Positions 44,514 through 55,800 of a DNA stretch of 64,000 nt are shown here, one piece after another. Numbering within the stretch: position 1 is the stretch's first letter; each line of letters begins with the position of its first letter. The notes beneath the pieces are model-generated. The model did no database searches and was not told where the DNA came from. It saw nothing but the letters and a program-made list of their open reading frames with translations. The translations under genes were made by a program, and so were the position numbers. Source of the stretch: Psococerastis gibbosa (lineage: Eukaryota > Arthropoda > Insecta > Psocodea > Psocidae); contig OZ020487.1 of the NCBI GenBank assembly GCA_963971405.1, positions 39,653,039 through 39,717,038 of the forward strand, in the 5' to 3' direction.

Positions 44514-47500
44514 CTATCTATGGTGAAGAGAAACTAACAATTTACGGAACTGATCATAACTACTTAAATAAACCGCATTTGACACAGCAGCTTTAATTAG
44601 ACTAGGCGTAAAACCTTTATAAAGCCCATACAATCTTTCCGCCTTCCATGTACGTTTAATAGTTGATAAAATACCTGAAACCCGTAGGAGAGGCACTGCA
44701 CTGGCTCCTTCGGGCATGCCCGACGCTTGCATTCGCTTCTTTATTACATCCATTGGGTAGACAACCGCCTTGCCGCATACACCCGCTACAGCACCACAGC
44801 CAAGGGTTCCTGCCAATGTCGCATCCCCTGCGAAATAATAATAATAATAATATGTTTGCAAATGTTTTGATTTCAAATGTTCTGTCATGTTTTCCAACGC
44901 CAGCGTTTAGAATTTCTGCTTTAAGCTACCCTGTTAGCCTGGTGGGAGGAAGTGAGTCTGTTTCTTAACTTGAGGCACCCTAAGGGCAGATTTCTTCCCT
45001 TCAGGGGGGGGGGGGGGTTGACTGACAGGGCAGACCTCCTGATTAAAGTGGATTACGAACCACTTGGGGAACAACGTAGTCACACTATTAATTCGGATTA
45101 CACCCTGCCAACGCTGTACACACAGTTTTGAACAAGTTCTGTTAGAGTGGATTCAACATGGTTTGGCCGCTGGCATTTAAAAATGTGAAAATATGTTTCA
45201 TAAATCCTATGATGGCGATGGCGCTTAACCATAAGTTAAGTATTGCCAATAGAGGTGAAACATAGGAGAAAATGACAAAGGTAGTCAAAGGTAATAGAAG
45301 GAAATGTGACCCAAGTTGCAGGGTTCAAGCGTAAACAAAAAAAATAGAAAAGGAATTAAACAAAAGAACAATTCAACAGACAGGGCTGACAACAAAATCG
45401 AAGGCAATGAATATTTTATACCCATAATTGGTAGGGTCGGCATGCACACTATTCAGGTTGTCCCTGATGAAAAAAAAAAAAAAATTGACAAAAAGTATAT
45501 CCGAGCAACAGTGATGCATGGTGGCGGTTCCACCATGGTGTTGGCCTGTTTTTCGAGATCGCAGTTGGACCATTGGACTACATCCCCGAAATTATGGATC
45601 GTTTTATTTATCAAGACATTTTTAGAGACAATGTTGAGCCATTTCTGTTCCAATAAATGCTGATCCTCTTGAAAATCCACGGGAAATTATTTCCGGTGAA
45701 GTCCACCAGAAAAAAAAGGAGAAATATTAAAGAACTCAGAAAAGCTATGGAAGACGAAGACGAAGAACATCCCCGTTGCAACAATCACTTCCCTGATACA
45801 GTCAATGTCCAATTGATGTGTTGAGGTGAGTTTTTAGAACTAACATTTTCGGCGATGTCAACGGACTAAATAAAAAAAAAAATCTAGAGTACTTACCTGT
45901 TAAGGACCGAACAATTGAAATAAATATGTTATTAAATCCAAACACCAAAGCCGATAAAGGGGTAGTTGAAACTAAAGCTGGTATGATACCCCGTATTAAG
46001 ACAGGAGCACCTTCGGCTGCGATTATTTTTTTGGTTGTATCAATCATCCCGAAATAAATCTAAAAATATAATAATAATATATTGATACCAACACAAACAA
46101 TTACAATAATTTATTACAATGGATATACCGCAAGGCACTTGCCCTTGTACGGTTTAACGTTGGTTTAATTAATGTTCATTTTCTGACTTCTCTTTTAATT
46201 TAATTAAATAACTATTATTTATGAAATGAGTACATAATGAAACGAGTCGTTCAATATGAAGCCGTAAAAAATGGGGGGGGGGGGGGAGGGAGAGGAGAGG
46301 TATATTAGACTATTGTTATTTGTGATCCAATCCATAAGAAATGAACGGATGGTATTACTTATTTAGGTCAAGTTGTCATACTTAACTTACATACTTCATA
46401 CGCCTCACTGTGTTTGTCAAGTTTCTGTGTGTTAGTACGACATATTACTGCTGGTATATACCTTCTTCTTTTCTTTAATATCGAGTATTAGCAGAATTGA
46501 CTAGGTTAAGATTGCATGTATGATCATATCATACATACCAAGTAGCAATAATAAATTTAATCTTGGCTTAATTTTTCCCCATATAATTACAAAGACATTC
46601 ACTTTTCACTTCCATGATGAATCAGTAGAATCCGGTATGATAGGCCGTGGTCGATCTGAAAGCATACTTCCAAACCTTTCGTCAACACATGCGGTCGACA
46701 TCTTCAGTGGCGCTGCGTAGACTGTAGACTGTAGATTGTATCTCGGAGGCTCCACAGCAGTTGCTGCGCACTGTAGATGTCGACGACAGATGTTGACTAA
46801 ACGTTTGGAAGATTGATCGACCACGGCCTGTCCTCCCGGAAGCTACTGTTCCATCGCCTTCTCCCCGAATTTGGAAGAGTGTAGTCAAAGTGAAATTTTT
46901 GAGCTTTGATCTTACGACTGCTCATCTTTGTTTATTAGCATTAGTCTAATCTCTTCTGTTTTCATTACTAGGCTATTTAGTGTGGATCAATGCCCAAGAC
47001 ACTATGTAAAATGCACATTTTTAAGGCCGGGTACACCTGAACGATTCGATTCTAGCGATTCGCGGACAATTTGTCATAGGAACAAATGGGATGGTGCAGA
47101 ACGAAAATGTTTGAAGCCGAGGCGTGTCCTGGGCGTGTCGATGGGAAATCCGTACACCTGCGTGCGTTCGGCTTCACACCAGTTTCAGAAATATTTTTAA
47201 GTCAACTCTGTCGTTTCCCAACTACCCATTTGATATAATAGCAAATTTCTCAGCGAGTTACCGGCGTGCGAATCGCCAATGTGAACCGGACCTCATTTGC
47301 TTAGTGGACTTCTTACATAAGTGTGCGTCACTTGTATAATGACAGTGGCTTAAAATTCTTTATTTAATTTATTAATTTAATAGCTGTTAAGCTTCTATAA
47401 GTCCTCACAAATGTGTAGAAGCACGGAATAACTTCCAAGTGTTAAATATAACGCAGGGAAAAGGGCTAAGGGCAAATTTTATTACCTTAGGTTCTCCCTG

Positions 47501-48502
47501 AGCGACCAGTCTTGTTCGGATGATGTCAAAAGGATAAGACGCAAGAACTGCTACTATGCCACTTGCTGCACCACCAGCAAAATGAGCACCGGGTTTGTTT
47601 TGCCAGGGTCTCGTTAGTTTCTCGTACGTAGCAAACTGTGCTGCACCATAAACTGCAGACAGCACTTGAGCAGGAACATGGCCCTTCCATAGCGACTTAA
47701 AACCTTCTTCCTTTCCAATTTGCCGAACGGTCTGAATTATTGATTTATATTTCCTCGCATGTCTACTACTTGTTTGCAACTGTAAGAATTTAGAAAAATC
47801 AAGCAACCAAATTTTGTTGTCTGCTGGATAACGCTCTTTGACTTTATATAGATAAAGAGCCCGACGCGACGGCTGGCAGCTTCAACAGGATTGAGACTTA
47901 CCGCTTACTGCATTTTTTGCCTAGTTGAAATGGAACCAGTATTTTTAGAAAAACTTTTCACTTAATAATTAATGAAATAACAACTGAAAACTAGAGCCTG
48001 GCGCAACTTTCGATTCAGAATTTTTAGGGTGTGTTAAGGACTTTTAGTGGGCCCCCCGTGCTTCATAGACATAGGTACCGATACCATTTACTTTATTTGC
48101 ATTATTTGAATTGTGTTCTGTATTAATTCTAGCGACTCAACCTGGCCCATGTTCAGAGCATGCATGGTATAGGTTGACATTGAGAACAAGTGAACAGAAC
48201 ACAACAGTGTTCTCCACTCCACTCACACCGGCTGCAAGTTTAGCGTAGCGTATAGGTACGAGTCATGATAAGATACAGACGTTCTGGCTGTAGAACCAAG
48301 TAATACAGTGTAAATAGAAGATAATAGAAGCACTTGTATAGATCAATTATAATTCTTCATTTTAGAGTTATCATACCTGAAATCTGATTTTGATGACGTC
48401 GAAAGGCTGGCATGTAAATCTTGTAAATACGCCACTGATAGCTCCGGCTAGGCCGCAGTCAAACGCTGATAAGTTATCCGATGATTCATTTATATTTTTC
48501 AT
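44514..48502 (-). CDS. SLC25A19: SLC25A19, mitochondrial thiamine pyrophosphate carrier, 298 aa
   Basis: Inner-membrane carrier that brings thiamine pyrophosphate into the mitochondrial matrix for the 2-oxoacid dehydrogenases. Exons I infer on the minus strand: 48502-48377, 47779-47486, 46059-45897, 44827-44514 (stop), phases 0,0,1. All three mitochondrial-carrier repeats keep the P-x-D/E-x-x-K/R signature: PFDVIKIRFQ (exon 1), PFDIIRTRL (exon 2) and PMDVIKKRM (exon 4). Diagnostic for this subfamily are the start PFDVIKIRFQ, SLWKGHVPAQVLSAVYGAAQ and VAQGEPK. It is slightly shorter than the ~320-residue human protein. The last exon begins GDATLAGTLGCGAVAGVCGK and ends near SLIKAAVSNAVYLSSYDQFR. 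Introns hold a Tc1-like remnant, repeat B, a Penelope-derived palindrome and a TIR element, and coding is intact. Drosophila Tpc1 is the likely orthologue. Confidence 0.93.
44905..45140 (+). repeat. Dispersed repeat B, copy 2
   Basis: Shares AACTTGAGGCACCCTAAGGG, GACTGACAGGG, GACCTCCTGATTA and ACCACTTGGGGAA with 13930-14225. A 14-base G tract at 45004-45017 replaces the GGGGAAAGGGGAAG stretch of copy 1. Confidence 0.65.
45475..45810 (+). pseudogene. Tc1/mariner-like transposase remnant
   Basis: The plus strand reads VMHGGGSTMVLACFSRS, then across frameshifts LDYIPEIMDRFIYQDIF and NVEPFLFQ, matching the Tc1-family stretch that contains the central catalytic region (MVWGCFS-like, then a methionine-aspartate rich segment). 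It is short, frameshifted and lies in SLC25A19 intron 3. It is inactive. Confidence 0.65.
46273..46302 (+). repeat. G-tract plus GA-rich simple repeat
   Basis: A 14-base G run followed by AGGGAGAGGAGAGG, within SLC25A19 intron 2. Confidence 0.6.
46587..46868. mobile_element. Penelope-like terminal-repeat derivative (no ORF)
   Basis: Shares GCGGTCGACATCTTCAGTGG, the CTCGGAGGCTCCACAGCAG-like block and GGCCGTGGTCGA with the terminal repeats at 55.2 and 57.4 kb. The right half is inverted (AACGTTTGGAAG, GACCACGGCC), so two repeat ends face each other with no RT between. It lies in SLC25A19 intron 2. Confidence 0.7.
47024..47292. mobile_element. ~270 bp TIR element (AGGCCGGGTACACC ends)
   Basis: The left end AGGCCGGGTACACCTGAACG with CGATTCG nearby is answered at the right by CGAATCGCCAATGTGAACCG then GACCT, an imperfect ~25-bp inverse. 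No ORF and no clear target duplication. Confidence 0.55.
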
Positions 48503-49159
48503 GTTTGACTACATTTTACGTCATGTTAGAAGAATAATTGTATATTTCTACACCGGATAGATCGTGGGATAATTTTAATTCTAAATATAGCGATGCAATT
48601 TTAGAAGAGCTCAGGCACCATTTTGTTTGTTTATAAATGAATAAATGATGGCGGTTAAACTGATCAGCAGAAGACAAGCGAATTCAAATGGCGCCTAATT
48701 TGTTTTTACTTTCATGAATGCAGGTGACATCAATTCTTCTTGAATTTGATCAATTAAACGGCTTTAATACGTTTGTGTGTATCAAGTAAGTTATTATTCA
48801 GACGTTCGGAATAAGGAACGAACATATATTTTTTGAATTTCAGGTGCTTCATGCCAGTTTTGAGTTTCCTACGTATCGCACACATATGTAAGCTACCTAC
48901 TTAGAAGTCTACCCGGGTCTCGGTCAACGAACATCCATGGTCCATGATCTATTGTCTGTCGATAAGTTAAAAGGCAAGCTTTGATATCACAATCATGCAA
49001 ACGCTAGATATTTATTTTAAGACAAGCCGCCCACATTTCATAAATTTTTCAGTAGATAGGTACCTAAACGATAACTAGAAAGAATCATGGTCATAAGTCA
49101 TGTATTGGCCATTTTAAAAATACAATGGTATTCTCGGCGTCGTTACAACTCTATTACGT

Positions 49160-49515
49160 CAAACAGAAACATATAATACATGAGATATATATAAACTCAA
49201 CTGTTGTAGTTGTGGCACGGAGTAAGGGCGGTTCACACCAAGAAGCCTAATCACGCCCTTCCTTAATTGGGATGGTGTTAAAGTTGGAAGCCTTAGGAGG
49301 CTGGGTAGGTGGTTATACAACCTCGCACCTAAGTGGTGGGGTGAATTTCCCATGGCGGCTGTACGGTATTGTTCCTGGTGCAAGTCACCCCCACTCCGTG
49401 TCTGATGGTGGTAAGTTTCAGCATTAAAAGCATATTTGTGCAAGTGCCTACGAGTATATGTCAGGGTCTCGAGTATGAACACTGCTGATGCCAGAATGGA
49501 ATCATGGAACATCTT
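49160..49515 (-). pseudogene. LINE reverse transcriptase C-terminal fragment
   Basis: The minus-strand reading contains YHHQTRSGGDLHQ, GARLYNHLPSLLR and LRKGVIRLLGVNRPYSV, the ending of jockey/CR1-like RTs, and no catalytic part. It lies between SLC25A19 and GPCR 2. The rest of 48503-49894 shows no gene. Confidence 0.6.
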
Positions 49516-49894
49516 TTTCCATTATAGCCATAGCTCAACAGGGGACTTCTTGTCGATTTCTGAAGCTGACGCCAAACCGACTGCACTGTTTTCCCGCGGG
49601 CACGCCAATTAATAGAAATCTGAGTAGACTCTGTGGTTTTGCACCAACCATTCACCATTAGGCCTATGGCTACAACGGAAATGCAACTCCCGACCATATA
49701 TTATATATATATAGATATATATTGTATTATAGTATTCTGTGCTCCCGACTACAGACTCGATCGTGCATACCGAGCCTACTCACGAATACGATAAAAGATT
49801 GTGCTGAACGCCAATTATGATTATTAATTACGGTATGATGAAAATTCCCAGCACCGAATTAATAATACAAATAAACTTTGCTGCAGTCCTGTTC

Positions 49895-52800
49895 TTATAT
49901 AGGCCTAGGCTCCGCTGCCACTAGTGTTTGCAATTCCGAAATGTTTCTCTCCCTCCACTCCTTTAACTCGACATCTCTTGTATCTTCGCTGACCTTACGG
50001 CTGACGGTCGTAGAAGTGCTAAATGCGTCTGTAGGAGCACTTCCAGATGCCCTTCTTCTAAATCGGTCACTGGCGGTTTTCAGTCGATTGTGGATGCTTC
50101 GGAGAACAGGAGGCTTGCATACGAAAAGCACGAAAATGAGGACGGCGCGCAGCAAATTGATCACGCCCAAAACAACCCAAAAAGAGCCTTTCCCACCAAC
50201 TGCCCATCCTATGATTTCCGTCATCCACGTCAGTCCCATTAAAAGAAACAATTTAGTGTAGACAATCAGTCTGGAAAAAGAAAATCATTTTTGTCTAACG
50301 GAAACGAAACTCTATCTCTATCCTTTATTTGAAGCTTATTGCTGGCGCTAATAAAATAGGCTTTACTTGGATAGGCTCATACTATTGCATGGCCTACTGT
50401 AGATTATGGCATGGCTTAGACACGTCTATTAGGAGGTTTAGGCTATAGCTCATTAATTCATAAAATTTGGTGTACAGTATTTAAATTAATTGAATTCCTA
50501 CCTTTGCTTATTTCCTTGAACAGAAGAACCGCCTGTTGTTTTAGAATCTGTATGGTGAAGAATGGCAGTTTGTCGGTGAACACTCATAATTTTCCAAGCA
50601 GTGAATACATATAAAACAAGATTGAAGATTAACAGCACAGCCATTGGTCCATAAAAGTATAGCAGAGGAGATATAGTATCTGAAAATAAGCAATAAGAAA
50701 TTTAAATTTTAAAAATATGAATAGCCGCATGTTAAAACAATGCATCCTCCTATAGATATACCGTATAGGTACTTGCATAGGGGGTACTGGATCAGCATGC
50801 ATATTGAATTGAATTGAAAACGACTTTATTGAATAAAAACAAAACAAAAGGCGAACAATAAGACTATATAGTCTTCTTTTCGTGCTAACCTTAAAAACAA
50901 ACATATTGTATTTATATATATATATATATATATGCTTAAAATTAAATAGAGAAGAAACAAGAGAAAAAGGGGAGAAGGGGATCCATTGTCGTCACCATTA
51001 TAAGACCGGAGAGAGTCTCAAGCGTATATGATAAGCCAACTGCGAGTATTCCTACATTTATAAAAAAATGAGTTTCAAAAATACCAGTCAGGCTATTTCG
51101 TGGAATTTCAATTAATTAAAAAAAAAAAAAGTTTCAAATAGATTGCCCTGCCCCTTAATAGTCCACATGTTACGGGAATTATTTAATTAAGATTTTTAAT
51201 CCAGATTGAACAATAGGCTACTTGACAATTTATGAAAACCTGTTTTAACGCATTGCCTATAGTTAATTATAGGCCTGTAATATATTTATTTTATAGTATA
51301 TTTATTTTATAGGCCTACCCCTTAAAATTATTATTTTTCCTATAAAAAAACGTTATTTAGTAGGCTTGGGTAAAAAATTTTTTTCACGTTTTTTCCCATC
51401 AATTTAATTTTGATGGTTAAGAAATAGGGGGTCACGTGACTGCAGAAGGTGACGTAATTTGTGACACCGGAAAGTATCCGCTAGCTATAGGGAACTAGGG
51501 AATTACTATAGCAATTGTAATGGTAGTGACATCAGTGTGCCATGTCGTTAACCTGCCCTTAAAGCTACCTATATAAACTGACTTATTTATGCAGGTGACG
51601 TCAAGACATGTAGAGTAGTGGTAAGGACTCTGACTTTCACCCGAAAGGTTGTTGGTTCAAGTCCTATACTTCCTACATTTTCTGGCCATGCTTCGGAGGG
51701 CATGTAAAGCAGGCGGTCCCGGGTCTTCCCAGTTGAGTGTAAGAGAGGGCTTTATAGCCCTAACTCCGCTAGGTTGGCTTAGTAATAGAACAAAAAAGTC
51801 CTTATTTATTTTATTTTATTTATTTATCTAGCATATTTTATATTTTATTCTTACATTACTGTCGAGTAGCCCATTGGTTTAATTGCGGAAAATGAACTTC
51901 ATATAAAAAATTTGTTCGGTATCATTATTATCGACTTGCCAGACTTGCCTCGCGAAACAGTCTTTGCTGTACATGTAGCTTATTGAGCATAGGCATATAA
52001 ACTTACGTCTGGCAAAGTCACAGTAGCAGGAAAATCCAGGCCTCGGTAATTCAAAGGGTGGCATCTCCACCATTTCCATGCTGATTGTTACAATTGAGAT
52101 CAAAGCTGTAAGGCCCCAAGCATAGGCGCTATAGCAGATGTATCGCCTCATTGAGCTTCGAGATATCAGGCGAGTTGATCTACAACGTAAGAAATAGGGT
52201 TTGTTTAGAAAAGACAATATACCTATTGCACAATAACGTACCATTTTAATTATTATTTTGCTCCTAAGATAAATCATGCGGCATTTAGCAAGCCTGGAAG
52301 GAAGAAACAACGTGTACCAGGAAGGCGACACAGAAAGGATCCTAAGGAAACATGAACTCAAGAGCTTAGCACGGATGGTGTACGCAGGACAAGACGTTAC
52401 CAAGGAGAACAAGCAGTATGCCAAGATCCCGTTCATAGGAGAAGTCAGCATGAAAGTAGGAAGACTAATAACCCGAACCACTAACAAAGTTGTATCCTTT
52501 AGCTGCCCGCCCAACTTAGGAAAATTCCTCATCAACTGTAAGGATAAGGTTAATAATAATAGGAAATCAGGGGTTTATAAAATTTCTTGTAATGAATGTA
52601 GTGCGAGTTACATTGGACAGAGTGGACGCAATTTTAAGTTCCGCTTACGTGAGCATAAAAATGCGATCGGTAAAAATGACTGTACCTCAGATTTTGCGGA
52701 CCACCTCTCAAGTAACTCGCACTCATGTAATTTTGAAGATTTGAAAATCCTACATTGTTGTAGTAAAGGTAGACTATTAGACAGGTTAGAAAGCTTAGAG

Positions 52801-55800
52801 ATTAGAAAGGCTATTAGGAATAACGAGGTTCTCACGAATGATATAATGTTTCAAACTGTATCCCCACTACTCGATTTATGTACTCAACCCCCGCCTCCTC
52901 CTCCCACTCCCTTCCCGTAGTATATAAGCTGGCGTTTTTTCATGTGTTGTTAGTCTGATGATGGATTTTATTCGAAACCGGTCACTATTAAAGTATTTTA
53001 CTGTGGATCATTGCGTTCTTCTTCCTCTACTCATAAAGCCTGGAAGTTCACAAACCGCACCAGGGTCATCCGTTTTCTTAGATTTTACAAGCTTTAAAGT
53101 ATGTTTTAATAGTTTTTATAGGCACTCACCTAAAAGTAGACGACATGTCTATGCACATTGCATTCAACCAGAATAAAGACCCCAAGCATGTAAATTGTAT
53201 CATCAAGCCTGTATATCAATAAAAAATTGCTGTAGACTCGAGGAAAATATTCTTCATTTTAAGGGCAAGTTATTTAATGTTTGTAACCTACTTAACTCTG
53301 ATTATTTTTCTGTGTCAATGAATACCATTGGCCTTTTTATGACATAAGGCACATCAATTGACACTATAAATACGAAACCTTATTGAAATTCAAACTCTAC
53401 GTTAGGTGCCCATTCCATTGACCGGATAGGGCCATTTCCAAAACGGAGACGTGGTAGCAGACACTCAAGACTTCGCTGGCGTTTCCACCGACCTCGCATT
53501 GCAGAATTGACGGAAATGTTTATTTTCCTCTATGCCATAGTTAAAATTGATCAATGATCATACAATAAAATCACAAAGAAACAAACTAAAATTAAAAAAT
53601 GGCTTCATGGGATATGTTAATTACAAACATTTTAATAGATTTCTATAAAAAGAAAAACAAACATTTCCGTCAATGTCACTTGCAATCTGCAATGCGAGGT
53701 CGATGGAGACGCTACCTAAGTCTTGAGTGTCTGCTACCACGTCACCGTTTTGGAAATAGCCCTAGCCGGTCGGTGGAATGGGCGCCTTAGATCCGGCTCG
53801 TGGAACAGGTTATGGGGGCAGCAGTTCTGCGGAGGAAAGTAGGCCAGTAGAAAATACAAATTATAGTTGCTAAATTTAAAATCAGAGTGAAAATTTAATT
53901 ATTTGGGTACGGTAGTTGATGGCAGGTAAATAACGACATTTATCGTTAATTTAATCTTATAACTTACAGGGAACAACACATTGAGAAGCATCCACACTTG
54001 TGAATTTCATCGCGCCCCAAACGAAGTAAGCAACCATGAGAGTGGCATTATGAGTCAAAGCTATTTGGTTATGGAGACGGCAGCGAAGTTCAGGTAACCA
54101 TAATGACACACCCACAGTAACCAGTAGGCATAGCCCTCCGATGATAAACAATACACCGTAAAGTTCTGAAACAGATCAAGCTCCTCATTCTCCATATATT
54201 ATTATGCACCTTTATACATATAACACATATTTTAAAATCTGATGGGCTAGGGGAAAAATAATCAAATGGGAAAACCCACACAAAGCAACGGGGAGACCTA
54301 GAAAAAGGCAAGCCAAGTGCGAGCGACACTACATGGTTTCACCTGTTTTCGAAACCTTCCAAATTAACATTCGGTATGCGTTTTATTTATTGATTTTATA
54401 ATCTAGCAATATATAACATAATATATTTACAACAGAATACCTCAAAATATCAAAATAATCCCTTACATAAAAAAATTTGAACGTGAAGTAACGAGATATC
54501 TCTACACCAATTTACAAATTAATAGTTAATACAGACCCGAACACAGGATTAGCAGAGTGGCGATTCAGTAATGACATACTTTAAATCTACCTACCGTATG
54601 CAATATACATACCGTATATATATATAAATATTATATATACTGTACACACATCCACTCATACAGCCTACATATATATATATATACATACCGTATATATATA
54701 TGTATACATATAGATACGTAAAAGTATATATATATATATGTAGGCTATATGAGTGGATGTGTGTACAGTATATATAATATTTATTCTAAAATATTCACAC
54801 TATACCTCATATTACTCTTTGTCTTGCATTTTATTATTGTTTGCTATATTATTATCTTGTTTGATTCCTTTTATTTCATTTTATTTATTTATTTCTTTTC
54901 ATTAAATCTAATATAGTAACGATTATAGATTGTAAATTTATTATATTTCACTTTAACTTTTGTAAAAGGGGGGCCCAGCACGGGACTTGTCCTTTGGGCT
55001 CCCCTTCCAAATGTAATTAAATTGTAACTGTTGTACTCAAAGAAAAAATAAAGATTATTATTATATTATTATTATTATATTTATTTATTTATGTAGTATT
55101 GTATACTGAGCACGCAGGCGCATCAGATAGAGGAGATGGCGGCAAAGGAAGCCTGATGAGTCAGTCTTATAATTTCAGGACTCAGTAAGGTATATAACTA
55201 CAAAGGCTTTCACGGCCGGAGTCGAATGAGGAACCAGTAGAATCCGGGCTGATGGGCCGTGGTCGAAGTGAAAGTGAACTTCCAAACGTTTCGTCAACAT
55301 CTGCGGTCGACATCTTCAGTGGAACTGCGTAGACTTCTAAGATTGTATCTCGGAGGCTCAGCAGTGACTGTGAGGGCAGGAGGTTGTGCTCTGAAATTTA
55401 TACTAAGATGCGGGGTGGTGGGGGTTGGAGGCGGAGTCATCCTCGCTCCTGATTGGCTCCCTACTACCTCAACCTGATTTCCAGATGATGACACCAGTTT
55501 CTTTGCTGTAGTCTTCTTTAAGGCTGGATACCAAATTCTATTGACCTTTAATCCTTCTTCTTTCCTATTGAAGTTATGCGGGTGCTTGTGGATCTCTATA
55601 GCCTCTCTGTGTAACCGAGGGTGGTATGAAGAAGTTGTAGAAAGTACTGTAGCATCTTGAAATTGTATTATGTGACCGGTTTGTGTTAGAACATGCTCAG
55701 CGATTGCAGACTTCTCCGACTGTAGAAGACGGCAGTTTCGTTTATGTTCATCAATCCTGGTTTTTAAGCTTCGTTTCGTAGTACCTATATAGACTTCTCC

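Noticed and set aside
51879-52535. 218-codon minus-strand ORF as a separate gene
   Set aside because: Part of it is the true GPCR 2 exon 52179-52007; the rest is the antisense of the Penelope GIY-YIG reading.
55200-55290. Hammerhead ribozyme in the terminal repeats of the intact Penelope element
   Set aside because: CTGATGAG and GGCTGATGGGCCGTGGTCGAA occur, but the core bases (A after CTGATG, GAAA after a closed stem II) are not all present in any single copy, and other copies differ at those positions.
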